Shown here piece by piece: positions 1 through 8,427 of a DNA stretch of 64,000 nt. The stretch is from Streptomyces barringtoniae. Its GTDB lineage: Bacteria; Actinomycetota; Actinomycetes; Streptomycetales; Streptomycetaceae. The stretch is from NCBI RefSeq assembly GCF_020819595.1, contig NZ_JAJHNP010000031.1:1-64000 (forward strand). Direction: 5' to 3'. The notes below the pieces were generated by a model that searched no databases, had not been told where the DNA came from, and worked only from the letters and a program-made list of their open reading frames with translations. The first letter of the stretch is position 1. The number at the start of each line of letters is the position of its first letter. A program made the translations under genes and the position numbers.

Positions 1-31
1 GACCGTTCGCCGCGATGGCCAACGTGCTCAT
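1..31 (-). CDS. ABC transporter ATP-binding protein, N-terminal fragment
   Basis: Only the first ten codons are inside the window (MSTLAIAANG), starting with ATG at 31 on the minus strand behind an AAGGAG ribosome binding site. The N-terminus resembles the start of daunorubicin-resistance type ATPases; the exporter ATPase at 33573 begins MRSSAIAVSGLRKAYG. The gene lies 30 bases downstream of the DUF4097 gene and is probably co-transcribed with it. Ten residues do not allow a firm family call; the function is inferred from this weak similarity. Confidence 0.45.
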   Translation of the reverse strand, partial: MSTLAIAANG

Positions 32-61
32 GAGGGTGCTCCTTAGAGGGGCGGAGGGTGG

Positions 62-748
62 TCAGAGGCTGCTGGCGGTGATGTCGCCGTAGGCGGTGGT
101 GGCCCGGATGTTCAGGGCGGCGGCGCCGGTGTTGTGGAGCGAGTTCTGGATCCGGCCGTAGGTGGTGCCGGCGTCCAGGGAGGCGGAGACGCCGTGGGCG
201 GCCACGACCGAGATGTCGCCGTACTGGGTGTCCAGGGTGACCGTGCCGCCATGGGCCTCGGCGATCCGGATGTCGCCCCTCTGTGTGCTGATCTGCGCGG
301 GGCCGCCCAGGCGGCCGACCGTGATCTCGCCGTCGTGGGCGCTGAGGCGGGCGCTGGCGGCCTCGTCGAGCTTGACCGAGCGGTAGCCGCCCTCGAAGGC
401 GACGTCGCCGAGCCGTCCGACGCCGCGGAACTCGGCGCCGGCGGTCTTCGCCTCGATCCGGGAGCCGGCGGGCAACTGGACGGTGACCTCGACGGACCCG
501 GAGCTTCCGAGGAACCGGTTGGTCGCCTCCGGGGCCTGGATGCGCAGGACGCCGTCGCCGTAGGAAACCGTGATCTCCTCGGCCGCCCTGACGTCGCGGC
601 TCTTGGCGGGGTTGGCGGGCCGGACCTCGACCGTGGTGTCGGTCCGGTCGGCGGCGATGAACTGGAGGCGTCCGGCGGGGATGTCGAGGACGGCGGAGAT
701 GGGGGCGGGGGTGTCGAACTTCTGCGGGGTGCTCAGGCTCTTCTGCAT
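62..748 (-). CDS. DUF4097 family beta-strand repeat protein
   Basis: A 228-residue protein with short repeated beta-strand units typical of DUF4097 putative adhesin-like proteins (alternating segments such as GDIRIAEAHGGTVTLDTQYGD and TTYGRIQNSLHN). No signal peptide or membrane segment is visible, so it is probably cytoplasmic. I chose ATG 748 because AAGGAG lies six bases upstream; an in-frame ATG at 799 has no comparable site and would add 17 residues. The next gene on the same strand starts an ABC ATPase, so the pair probably forms an operon. No biochemical role is known for the family; a link to the biosynthetic cluster is not shown. Its upstream region carries several CGTTGCA repeats. 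Confidence 0.8.
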   Translation of the reverse strand: MQKSLSTPQKFDTPAPISAVLDIPAGRLQFIAADRTDTTVEVRPANPAKSRDVRAAEEITVSYGDGVLRIQAPEATNRFLGSSGSVEVTVQLPAGSRIEAKTAGAEFRGVGRLGDVAFEGGYRSVKLDEAASARLSAHDGEITVGRLGGPAQISTQRGDIRIAEAHGGTVTLDTQYGDISVVAAHGVSASLDAGTTYGRIQNSLHNTGAAALNIRATTAYGDITASSL

Positions 749-770
749 CGTGCGCTCCTTCGGCTCGCTG

Positions 771-914
771 TTTCCGATAGTGGAAACGCTACGTTGCATT
801 CATGATCCTGGCAACAAGTTCGTTGCATGAAATCAGCATAGCTGCAGGTGAAAGGCGAGAAATCGTTGCAACGGTCCTGAATCTAACGCAACGACCCTCA
901 CATGCTTCGTTGCA
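771..914. promoter_or_regulatory. Promoter/operator region with CGTTGCA repeats upstream of the DUF4097 gene
   Basis: CGTTGCA occurs four times in the same orientation (792-798, 821-827, 864-870, 908-914). Reverse-orientation or variant half-sites lie at 811-815 (GCAAC) and 887-893 (CGCAACG). The copy at 864 sits in the perfect palindrome CGTTGCAACG (864-873). A second inverted repeat, TTTCC-N6-GGAAA, lies at 771-786 close to the DUF4097 start. This stretch is far more AT-rich than its surroundings. It looks like a repressor-controlled promoter; the regulator is not identifiable here. Confidence 0.5.
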
Positions 915-932
915 ATGGATTGAGAGTGAACG

Positions 933-2168
933 CTATGCCGGGGACCCCACCGCCGTCAGCTCCCCGTCGAGGGTCTCGGACAGGGCCGCCCGGAAGCCCT
1001 CGACGCATGTGTCCACCTCACGGTCCGACACGATCAGCGGCGGGGCGAGCCGGACGACGTCCGGCATCACCGCGTTCACCAGCAGACCCCTGTCCTGGGC
1101 CGCCTGCTGTACGCGCGCCGCGAGGTTTCCGTGGAGCGCGACGCCCAACAGCAGTCCGGCGCCGCGGACTTCGCGCACCAGGGGGTGGCCCAGGGCTTCC
1201 AGGCCGTGCCGCAGACGCTGTCCCGCCGAGGTCACGTGGGCGAGGAGGCCCGCCCGCTCGATGGTGTCCAGTACGGCGAGGGCGGCCGCGCACACCACGG
1301 GGTTCCCGCTGAAGGTGGAGCCGTGCGCGCCGGGCGTGAGCAGCTCGGCGGCCGCGCCGAAGGCGAGCGTCGCGCCGATGGGCAGCCCGCCGCCCAGCCC
1401 CTTGGCGAGGGTGACGACATCCGCCTCGACGCCTTCGGCCTGCGCCGCGAACCAGTGGCCCGTGCGCCCGATGCCGGTCTGGATCTCGTCCAGGACGAGG
1501 AGGGTGCCGGTCGCCGCCGTGATCTCGCGGGCGGCCCGCAGATAGCCGGGCGGCGGCACGACCACACCGTTCTCCCCCTGCAGGGGCTCCAGGATCACCA
1601 GCGCGGTGTCCGCGGTGACGGCGGTGCGCAGGGCCTCTACGTCCCCGTACGGCACATGGCTGACGCAGCCCGGCAGTGGCTCGAAGGGACGCTGCTTGGC
1701 GGGCTGGCCGGTCAGGGCCAGGGCCCCCATGGTGCGGCCGTGGAAGCCGCCGGTGGCCGACACCATGTGCGTACGGCCCGTGAGCCGGCCGATCTTGAAG
1801 GCCGCCTCGTTGGCCTCCGCGCCGGAGTTGGCGAAGTACACCCGGCCGTCGCGCCCGGCGAGCCGCAGCAGGCGCTCGGCGAGGCGCACGGTCGGTTCGG
1901 CCAGGAACAGGTTCGAAACGTGCCCCAGCGAGGCGACCTGCTCGCTGACGGCCCGTACGACCGCCGGATGCGCGTGGCCGAGCGCGTTGACCGCGATACC
2001 GCCGAGGAAGTCGAGGTACTCGTTGCCCTCCGCGTCCCAGACCCGGGCGCCCTGGCCGCGGACCAGAGGCAGCCGCGGGGTGCCGAAGTTGTCCATCATG
2101 ACGCCCTGCCAGCGGTGGGTCAGCGCCGCGTTGCCCGCCTCGGTGAAGATGTCCGCGCCGTCGCTCAT
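933..2168 (-). CDS. argD: Acetylornithine aminotransferase
   Basis: A 411-residue class III PLP-dependent aminotransferase that converts N-acetylglutamate semialdehyde to N-acetylornithine in the cytoplasm. Visible landmarks are the N-terminal YLDFLGGIAVNALGHAHP block, FANSGAEANEAAFK, LDEIQTGIGRTG and the PLP-lysine motif TLAKGLGGGLPIGA. Length is normal. The ATG overlaps the argB stop (ATGA), so translation is coupled. In many streptomycetes argR follows argD directly; here argD is followed by a 184-base regulatory region and an unrelated gene. In this context it probably feeds ornithine to piperazate formation, though it may equally be the housekeeping copy. Confidence 0.95.
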   Translation of the reverse strand: MSDGADIFTEAGNAALTHRWQGVMMDNFGTPRLPLVRGQGARVWDAEGNEYLDFLGGIAVNALGHAHPAVVRAVSEQVASLGHVSNLFLAEPTVRLAERLLRLAGRDGRVYFANSGAEANEAAFKIGRLTGRTHMVSATGGFHGRTMGALALTGQPAKQRPFEPLPGCVSHVPYGDVEALRTAVTADTALVILEPLQGENGVVVPPPGYLRAAREITAATGTLLVLDEIQTGIGRTGHWFAAQAEGVEADVVTLAKGLGGGLPIGATLAFGAAAELLTPGAHGSTFSGNPVVCAAALAVLDTIERAGLLAHVTSAGQRLRHGLEALGHPLVREVRGAGLLLGVALHGNLAARVQQAAQDRGLLVNAVMPDVVRLAPPLIVSDREVDTCVEGFRAALSETLDGELTAVGSPA

Positions 2169-3115
2169 GCCGTCGCTCCCTCGAAGCGCACGTCGTCGTC
2201 CGGCACGACCACCGTGCCGGTGCCGTCATCGGTGAAGATCTGCAGCAGGAGGGAATGCTTGACCCGGCCGTCGACGACGCGGGCGGAGCGCACGCCGTTG
2301 TTCACGGCGTGCAGGCAACCCTCCATCTTGGGGATCATCCCGGAGGCCAACCGGGGCAGCAGCTCGGCCAGTTCGCCGGCGGTCAGGCGGGGGATCACCT
2401 CGTCGCTGTGCGGCCAGTTCGCGTACAGACCCTCGACGTCGGTCAGGACGAGCAGCATCTCGGCGCCGAGCGCGGCGGCGAGGGCCGCGGCCGCGGTGTC
2501 GGCGTTGACGTTGAACACACCGCCCTCGGCGGCGTCCTTGTCGTCCTCGGGACGGGCGATGGAGGAGACGACGGGGATGCGTCCGCTGTCGATGAGGTCC
2601 CGCACGATCCCGGCGTCGACCCGGGCGACCTCGCCGACGCGGCCGATGTCCACGGGCTTGCCGTCCTTCTCCGCGTAGCGTTTGACGGCGGTCATCAGGC
2701 GGGCGTCCTCACCCGTCAGACCCACCGCGTGCGGGCCGTGCGCGTTGAGCAGCCCGACCAGCTCGCGCTGCACCTGCCCGGCGAGGACCATGCGTACGAC
2801 CTCCATGGTCTCGTCGGTGGTGACCCGCAGGCCGCTCTCGAACCGGGACTGAAGGCCCAGACGCTCGAGCTGTGCGCTGATCTGCGGGCCGCCGCCGTGC
2901 ACCACGACGGGGCGCAGGCCCGCGTGCCGCAGATACAGGATGTCCATGGCGAAGGCCGCCTTCAGGTCGTCGTCGACCATGGCGTTGCCGCCGAACTTGA
3001 TGACGACGGTCTTGCCGTGGTGGTCCGCCAGCCAGGGCAGCGCCTCGACGAGGGCACGGGCCTTCGGCAGGGCGGCCGATCGAGAAGAAGACTGCGGAGA
3101 CGGCGAAGCGCTCAT
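2165..3115 (-). CDS. argB: Acetylglutamate kinase
   Basis: A 316-residue amino-acid kinase that phosphorylates N-acetylglutamate, the second step of ornithine synthesis. It shows the nucleotide-binding start VVIKFGGNAMVDD, the VVVHGGGPQI loop, the substrate-binding GVFNVNADTAA region and the C-terminal SGMIPKMEGC motif seen in arginine-inhibitable enzymes, so feedback inhibition by arginine is possible. The start codon overlaps the argJ stop and the stop overlaps the argD start (both ATGA), indicating tight translational coupling of the arg genes. Confidence 0.95.
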   Translation of the reverse strand: MSASPSPQSSSRSAALPKARALVEALPWLADHHGKTVVIKFGGNAMVDDDLKAAFAMDILYLRHAGLRPVVVHGGGPQISAQLERLGLQSRFESGLRVTTDETMEVVRMVLAGQVQRELVGLLNAHGPHAVGLTGEDARLMTAVKRYAEKDGKPVDIGRVGEVARVDAGIVRDLIDSGRIPVVSSIARPEDDKDAAEGGVFNVNADTAAAALAAALGAEMLLVLTDVEGLYANWPHSDEVIPRLTAGELAELLPRLASGMIPKMEGCLHAVNNGVRSARVVDGRVKHSLLLQIFTDDGTGTVVVPDDDVRFEGATA

Positions 3116-4263
3116 GAGGCGTACTCGCTGTTCTCGTGGACGTAGTCGGCGGTGAGGTCGTTGGTCCAGATGACGGCGGAGTCCGCGCCCTCCGCGAGGT
3201 CAACGGTGATCCGGACCTCGCGGCCGGACATGTCCACCCGCGCGCGGTCCTCGCCCACCGCTCCGTTCTTGCAGACCCACACGCCGTTGATGGCGACGCC
3301 CAGCCGGTCGGGTTCGAAGGCGGCGGAGGTGGTGCCGATCGCGGACAGGACGCGGCCCCAGTTGGGGTCCTCGCCGTGGATCGCGCACTTGAGGAGGTTG
3401 TTGCGGGCGACGGAACGGCCCACCTCCACGGCGTCGTCCTCGCTCGCGGCGCCCACGACCTCGATGCGGATCTCCTTGCTCGCGCCCTCGGCGTCCCCGA
3501 TGAGCTGCCCGGCCAGGTCGGCGCAGACCGCGCGGACGGCCTCGGCGAACTCGCCGTATTCCGGGGTGACCCTGGAGGCGCCGGAGGCGAGCAGCAGCAC
3601 GGTGTCGTTGGTGGACATGCAGCCGTCGGAGTCGACCCGGTCGAAGGTGACACGGGTGGCGTCCCGCAGCGCCCGGTCCAGGGCCGCGCCCTCCAGGGCG
3701 GCGTCCGTGGTGAGGACGACCAGCATGGTGGCGAGCCCGGGGGCGAGCATCCCGGCGCCCTTGGCCATGCCGCCGACGGTCCACCCGCCCCGGGTGACGG
3801 CGGCCGTCTTGTGCACGGTGTCGGTGGTCATGACGGCGACGGCCGCGTCCTCGCCGCCGGACGTGGACAGCCGGGTGACGGCGCTCTCGACGCCGGCCAG
3901 GACCCGGTCCATGGGCAGTGGTACGCCGATCAGCCCGGTGGAACAGACCGCCACGTCCACCGCGTCCAGGCCGAGCCGCTCGGCGGCCTTCTCGGCGGTG
4001 GCGCACGTGTCCTGGTAGCCCTGTGGTCCGGTACAGGCGTTGGCACCACCGGAGTTGAGCACGACCGCGCGGATCTCGCCGTCCGCGAGCACCTGCCGGG
4101 ACCACCGGACGGGCGCGGCCTGCACGCGGTTGGAGGTGAACACGCCCGCCGCGGCGCAGCGCGGCCCGTTGTTGACGACGAGCGCCAGGTCCCGGTTGCC
4201 GTTCTCCTTGATGCCCGCGGCGATGCCCGCCGCGGTGAAACCTTGTGGTGCGGTGACACTCAC
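3112..4263 (-). CDS. argJ: Bifunctional ornithine acetyltransferase / N-acetylglutamate synthase
   Basis: A 383-residue protein that transfers the acetyl group from N-acetylornithine to glutamate, recycling acetyl groups and releasing ornithine. I chose GTG at 4263 (protein start SVTAPQGFTAAGIAAG), which overlaps the argC stop as GTGA; an upstream in-frame extension would run far into argC. The autocleavage region is present as MAKGAGMLAPGLATMLVVLTTDA, with the threonine of ATML as the expected nucleophile; downstream are GCMSTNDT and NLLKCAIHGEDPNWGR. ArgJ makes the pathway cyclic, so these four genes give efficient ornithine production from glutamate. Confidence 0.94.
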   Translation of the reverse strand: MSVTAPQGFTAAGIAAGIKENGNRDLALVVNNGPRCAAAGVFTSNRVQAAPVRWSRQVLADGEIRAVVLNSGGANACTGPQGYQDTCATAEKAAERLGLDAVDVAVCSTGLIGVPLPMDRVLAGVESAVTRLSTSGGEDAAVAVMTTDTVHKTAAVTRGGWTVGGMAKGAGMLAPGLATMLVVLTTDAALEGAALDRALRDATRVTFDRVDSDGCMSTNDTVLLLASGASRVTPEYGEFAEAVRAVCADLAGQLIGDAEGASKEIRIEVVGAASEDDAVEVGRSVARNNLLKCAIHGEDPNWGRVLSAIGTTSAAFEPDRLGVAINGVWVCKNGAVGEDRARVDMSGREVRITVDLAEGADSAVIWTNDLTADYVHENSEYAS

Positions 4264-5288
4264 GGTGCGACTCCGATCGTGGAAAGTCCCAGTCCCTCGG
4301 GGAGGCCGAGCGCGGCGTTCATGCTCTGGACGGCACCGCCAGCGGTGCCCTTGGTGAGGTTGTCGATGGCGCTGATCGCGATGATCCGGCCGACCGCCGC
4401 GTCGAGGGCCACCTGGACCTGGGCGGCGTTCGACCCCCGCACGGCCGCGGTGCCGGGCCACTGCCCCTCGGGCAGCAGCCGTACGAACGGCTCGTCGGCC
4501 AGCGCCTTCTCGTACGCGGCCCGCACGTCGTGTGCGCCGACCCCGGGGCGCGCCGCGGCGGAGCAGGTGGCGAGGATGCCGCGGGGCATGGGGGCCAGGG
4601 TCGGCGTGAAGGAGACGGCGACCCGGCGACCCGCCACGGCGCTGAGGTTCTGCACCATCTCGGGCGTGTGCCGGTGGCCGCCACCCACACCGTACGGCCG
4701 CATGGACCCCATGACCTCACTGCCGAGCAGGTCCGCCCTGGGTGCCTTCCCCGCCCCGGACGTGCCGGACGCCGCGACGACCACCGCCTCGGGTTCGGCC
4801 AGGCCGGCCGCGTAGGCGGGGAAGAGCGCCAGCGACACGGCGGTCGGGTAGCAGCCGGGCACCGCGATGCGCCGGGCGCCCGCCAACGCGGCGCGGGCTC
4901 CCGGCAGTTCGGGCAGGCCGTAGGGCCAGGTGCCCGCGTGCGGCGAGCCGTAGAACGTCTCCCAGTCGGCGGCGTCCGCGAGGCGGAAGTCCGCGCCGCA
5001 GTCGATGACGAGCGTGTCGTCGCCCAACTGCTGTGCGACGGCGGCGGACTGGCCGTGCGGCAGGGCGAGGAAGACGACGTCGTGGCCCTCGAGGGCGTCG
5101 GCGGTGGTGGGCCGTACCTCCCGCTCGGCCAGCGGAGCCAGGTGCGGCTGCAGCGTGCCGAGACGCCGGCCCGCGCTGGAATGCCCGGTCAGGGCACCGA
5201 TCTCCACTTCAGGGTGGGCCAGAAGCAGGCGGAGGAGTTCGCCCCCCGCGTATCCGCTCGCTCCGGCCACGGCTGCTCGGACGGTCAT
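4260..5288 (-). CDS. argC: N-acetyl-gamma-glutamyl-phosphate reductase
   Basis: A 342-residue NADPH-dependent reductase, the third step of ornithine synthesis. It has the Rossmann start VAGASGYAGGELLRLLLAHP, the catalytic cysteine in AVPGCYPTAVSLALFP (near residue 145), and HRHTPEM further on. It heads the overlapped argC-J-B-D set. Only 27 bases separate it from the upstream hydrolase gene on the same strand, and no obvious AT-rich ARG-box pair is visible there, so the arg genes may be read from a promoter further upstream. Confidence 0.95.
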   Translation of the reverse strand: MTVRAAVAGASGYAGGELLRLLLAHPEVEIGALTGHSSAGRRLGTLQPHLAPLAEREVRPTTADALEGHDVVFLALPHGQSAAVAQQLGDDTLVIDCGADFRLADAADWETFYGSPHAGTWPYGLPELPGARAALAGARRIAVPGCYPTAVSLALFPAYAAGLAEPEAVVVAASGTSGAGKAPRADLLGSEVMGSMRPYGVGGGHRHTPEMVQNLSAVAGRRVAVSFTPTLAPMPRGILATCSAAARPGVGAHDVRAAYEKALADEPFVRLLPEGQWPGTAAVRGSNAAQVQVALDAAVGRIIAISAIDNLTKGTAGGAVQSMNAALGLPEGLGLSTIGVAP

Positions 5289-5315
5289 AAACCCTCTCCG
5301 TTGACAGACATGTCG

Positions 5316-6512
5316 CTAGTCACGCGATCCGGGCCCCGAGGCGGCAGGCGTGTCGCAGAACTCGCCGTTCAGAATCGGCAGCAAGGTCTCCGGTCCCCAG
5401 TCGCTGTTGTAGTTGAACGTGAGCTGGTGGCGGCCGTCCTCGGTGAAGGCGGTCATGGTGAGCCACCCCGCCGTGCCCCCGTCGCGGAACCAGAGGGGGG
5501 TGCCGCAGCTCAGCGTGATCTTTTCGATGTCCAGTCCGTAGGTCGCGCCCGGGAAGTCGGGGTTGGGGACGGTCGTCGTCAGCTCCTTCAGCTGCCGCGG
5601 CGGCAGCAGCTTCCCGCGGATCAGGGCCCCGTAGAACCGGTTCAGGTCGGCAGTGCTGGAGATGATGTCGCCGTTGCCCCAGACCTGCGAGCCGTTCATC
5701 TCGGTGACGTCGTCGATCCGGTCCGGCTGCGACAGGAAGAGCTTGGAGTAGCCGCGGCTGCTCGGCTGGGGCAGGGCGATGCCGTTCCCGGGGTTGGACG
5801 TCGCCCGGAGCCCCAGGCGTTCGATGATGCGCTCGCGCACCTCGTCCTCGTACGACCTGCCGTCGACCTTCTCCACGATCAGCGCGGCCAGGACGTCGTT
5901 GGTGTTGGAGAACGAGAACCGGGCCCCGGGCGCGAAAAGGGGCGCGTGGCCGAGGGCCACCTTCACGCGCTGCTCGGGCGTCAGCGTGTCGTACCGGTGC
6001 TGGAGGAAGCCGTCGCCCAGCGCGTACGTCTGGTAGTAGTCCTGGTCGGCGAGGTAGTCGAACAGGCCGCTGGTGTGGTTGAGCAGTTCCCGCACGGTGA
6101 TCTTGCTGCCGTCGTTGCCGTTGCCCGTCACCAGGCCGGGCAGGTAACGCTCCACCGTGTCGTCGAGGCTGAGCTTCTTCTCCGCCTCCATCTGCAGGAG
6201 GACGGTCGCCACGAACGTGTCGGTCAGGCCGCCGATGCGGAACCGGTCGTTCTTGCCGCGCGGCGCACCCGTCTGCCGGTTGCCCACGCCCGACGCCGAC
6301 TTCCAGACTCCGTCGGCATCGCGTGCCTCGACGGTGATGCCCGGGATGCCGGCCGCGACGGCCGCGTCGATCGCGCGCTGCGTCGCCTGGTGGTCGGCCG
6401 CCGTGGGAGCCGTGCCCTGCGCTGCCCGGGCGGGACCCGCGAAGGCAGTGGCCGTGAGCGCGACCGCCGCCAAACCGACCACGCCGGCCCGTGTTCTCTT
6501 CCGTCTCGTCAT
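5316..6512 (-). CDS. Penicillin-binding-protein/beta-lactamase-like protein with lost catalytic motifs
   Basis: A 398-residue protein of the serine hydrolase S12 / class C beta-lactamase fold with an N-terminal export signal (MTRRKRTRAG then a hydrophobic stretch ending AGPARAA). ATG 6512 has GGAGCGGGGC before it. Overall similarity is to streptomycete D-Ala-D-Ala carboxypeptidases (LLNHTSGLFDYL, PGARFSFSNTND). The catalytic motifs are changed: SxxK, usually FRIGSVTK, reads FRIGGLTD (no serine, no lysine); YxN reads FSN; and the C-terminal HxG region reads FRDGGTAGW. It is therefore probably not an acyl-serine hydrolase. The frame is intact and has no internal stop, so it is a candidate pseudoenzyme, possibly a binding or resistance protein. 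It lies between the SARP gene and argC. Confidence 0.8.
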   Translation of the reverse strand: MTRRKRTRAGVVGLAAVALTATAFAGPARAAQGTAPTAADHQATQRAIDAAVAAGIPGITVEARDADGVWKSASGVGNRQTGAPRGKNDRFRIGGLTDTFVATVLLQMEAEKKLSLDDTVERYLPGLVTGNGNDGSKITVRELLNHTSGLFDYLADQDYYQTYALGDGFLQHRYDTLTPEQRVKVALGHAPLFAPGARFSFSNTNDVLAALIVEKVDGRSYEDEVRERIIERLGLRATSNPGNGIALPQPSSRGYSKLFLSQPDRIDDVTEMNGSQVWGNGDIISSTADLNRFYGALIRGKLLPPRQLKELTTTVPNPDFPGATYGLDIEKITLSCGTPLWFRDGGTAGWLTMTAFTEDGRHQLTFNYNSDWGPETLLPILNGEFCDTPAASGPGSRD

Positions 6513-6669
6513 GCCCCGCTCCTGAGAATCGTCTCTACTTGGCTGATGTCGTACTTGTGCGCTCTGTGGGCGGCACAGTAGGTCACCTGCCTTGAGTGCG
6601 GGTCGTGTGTTCGCACCCCGGGGCGTGCAGGGTCCGTACCCGCACACCGCGAACCATGTGGCAGCGTTG

Positions 6670-7653
6670 TCAGCAGGCCGGCGCCACCGTGCTCGCCGTC
6701 AACTCCTGGAAGCGGCAGATCAGTTGGTCCTGCTCCTGCTGCAGTCGCTCGATACGGCGCTGCAGACGGGCTATCTCCTGGCAGAGGGCGAGCACCGCGT
6801 CGTCGGCCGTCGCGTCGGCCTGCGCGGGCACCGTCTCGGCCAGGGGCGGGGCGGCCGGACGGGGGCGCACGGCGGTGGCGAGGGCCGGGTCGTGGTGGAG
6901 GATCGCCTCCATCAGGCCGCGCAGGGCGGGGCCCGGCTCGACACCGAGTTCGTGCACCATGCGGTTGCGCGCCCGTTCGTACACGCCGAGCGCCTCCGCC
7001 TGCCGGCCGCAGCGGTAGAAGGCGACCATCAGCAGGTCGTAGAACCGCTCCCGCATGGGGTGGTCGGTGGTCAGCTCCATCAGCTCGCCGGTGATCTCGC
7101 GGTGGCGCCCGGTGCGCAGATACGCGTCGTACATCATCTCCAGGGCGGTCAGCCGGTGCTCCTCGAGCTGGGCCGCCCTGCCCGCGCAGATGTCGCCGAG
7201 CACGCTGCCCTCCAGCGCCGGGCCGCGCCACAACGACAGGGCCCGGCGCAGCAGTTCACCGGCCTGGCCGGGGTCCTCGCGCAGGACCCTGCGGCCCTGC
7301 TCGGCCAGGTGCTGGAAGCGCGCGGCGTCCGTGTCGACGGGGTCGAGCTGCAGGGCGTAGCCGCGCGAGGTGGTCACGATCCACGGGTGCGGTGCGGGCC
7401 GGCCGGGGTGACGGCTCTGCGGGCCGGACAGCAGCCGGCGCAGCCGGGTCACCTGCAGCTGCAGCGCGTTCGCCGCGTTGGCGGGCGGGTGTTCGCCCCA
7501 CAGCTCGTCGATGAGCCGCTGCACCGAGACGTTGTGCCCGGCCTTCACCACCAGCGCCCCGAGCAGTGCACGCTGCTTGGCACCCGTGGGAAGGATGCGC
7601 AGACCGGTCTGTTCGTCCTGGACCTCCACGAGGCCGAGAATGCGGAACTGCAT
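6670..7653 (-). CDS. SARP family transcriptional activator (AfsR/DnrI type)
   Basis: A 327-residue regulator with an N-terminal OmpR-like winged helix (about residues 1-95: MQFRILGLVEV, RALLGALVVKAG, LIDELWGEHPPANAANALQLQVTRLRRLL). A bacterial transcriptional activation domain follows (about 100-250: WRGPALEG, ALEMMYDAYLRTGRH, YRCGRQAEALGVYERARNRMVHELGVEPGP). The C-terminus (about 285-320) is rich in L, E, Q and R with heptad character and may be a coiled coil, an addition to the usual small SARP plan. It sits 27 bases after a thioesterase gene in the same operon and is the likely pathway activator of the cluster. SARPs bind heptamer direct repeats near -35 regions. Confidence 0.9.
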   Translation of the reverse strand: MQFRILGLVEVQDEQTGLRILPTGAKQRALLGALVVKAGHNVSVQRLIDELWGEHPPANAANALQLQVTRLRRLLSGPQSRHPGRPAPHPWIVTTSRGYALQLDPVDTDAARFQHLAEQGRRVLREDPGQAGELLRRALSLWRGPALEGSVLGDICAGRAAQLEEHRLTALEMMYDAYLRTGRHREITGELMELTTDHPMRERFYDLLMVAFYRCGRQAEALGVYERARNRMVHELGVEPGPALRGLMEAILHHDPALATAVRPRPAAPPLAETVPAQADATADDAVLALCQEIARLQRRIERLQQEQDQLICRFQELTASTVAPAC

Positions 7654-7680
7654 CTCTTCCCCTCACACAGGCTGGTGGCT

Positions 7681-8427
7681 TCAGCAGGAGCGCGCCGCGC
7701 CCGCCGCCCGAAGCGCGGTGGTCGCGTCCCGTTCGATCTGCCGCAGCAGCGGACCGGGATCGGCCTGGAAATAGAAGTGACCGCCGTCGAAGACCCGCAG
7801 CCCCAGGAAGTGCTCGCTGTACTCCGCCCAGCCGGCCATCCGCTGCGGTGCGGCGGAGTGGTCCTCGACGCCCGCGAACGCGGACAGCGCCACGGGCAGG
7901 GGACCGGCGTCGGGAGCGGGGCGCCAGTTCTCCACCAGACGCAGGTCGGCCCGGATGATCGGGTCGAACAGGTCCCACAGCTCGGGGTCGTCGAAGACCC
8001 CGTCGGGCGTGCCGCCGAGCAGTTTCAGACGATTCCGCAGCTCGGCGTCGGGCAGCTCGTGGTATCCGCCTCCCGGCCCCGCCAGCTGCGGTGCGCAGCG
8101 TGCGGAGACACCGGCCCACACCGGCAGCGGCAGGCCTCGGTCGGCGACCCGCCGGATGATCTCGTACGTCACGAGGGCACCCATGCTGTGCCCGAACAAG
8201 GCGTACGGACAGGTCAGTTCGGGCTCGATGCTGCGCAGCAGGTAGTCGGCGAGGCGGCCGGCGTCGGGGATCTGCGGCAGCTCGAGGAGGAGGCCGTGGC
8301 CCGGGGCGTCGAGCAGCCGGACGTCCCATGTGTGCGGTAGCCGCTGCGGCCAGTCGCGGTACAGCAGGTGTGAGCCGCCCGCGTGGTGCAGGACGAACAG
8401 GCGCAGGTCAGGTCGTGTGCTGTCCAT
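7681..8427 (-). CDS. Type II thioesterase (alpha/beta hydrolase)
   Basis: A 248-residue discrete thioesterase of the kind that clears misprimed or stalled acyl groups from NRPS/PKS carrier domains, or releases an amino acid from a carrier. It has the nucleophile motif FGHSMGALVTYE (Ser), an N-terminal LFVLHHAGGS and the catalytic histidine in FDGGHFYF. ATG 8427 follows GAGGGAGAGCG; longer in-frame starts upstream lack such a site. It heads the minus-strand operon with the SARP gene and faces the divergent promoter region. It is one of three Ser-type discrete thioesterases in the window. Confidence 0.9.
   Translation of the reverse strand: MDSTRPDLRLFVLHHAGGSHLLYRDWPQRLPHTWDVRLLDAPGHGLLLELPQIPDAGRLADYLLRSIEPELTCPYALFGHSMGALVTYEIIRRVADRGLPLPVWAGVSARCAPQLAGPGGGYHELPDAELRNRLKLLGGTPDGVFDDPELWDLFDPIIRADLRLVENWRPAPDAGPLPVALSAFAGVEDHSAAPQRMAGWAEYSEHFLGLRVFDGGHFYFQADPGPLLRQIERDATTALRAAGAARSC

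Noticed and set aside
5316..6512. A frameshifted pseudogene or an active NRPS cyclase of the penicillin-binding type
   Set aside because: The frame is continuous from signal peptide to C-terminus, so it is not frameshifted; SxxK reads GLTD, so the cyclase chemistry is not supported.
6513..6669. A gene or clear regulatory repeat between the SARP and hydrolase genes
   Set aside because: I saw no frame with a start and ribosome binding site and no convincing repeats in these 157 bases.
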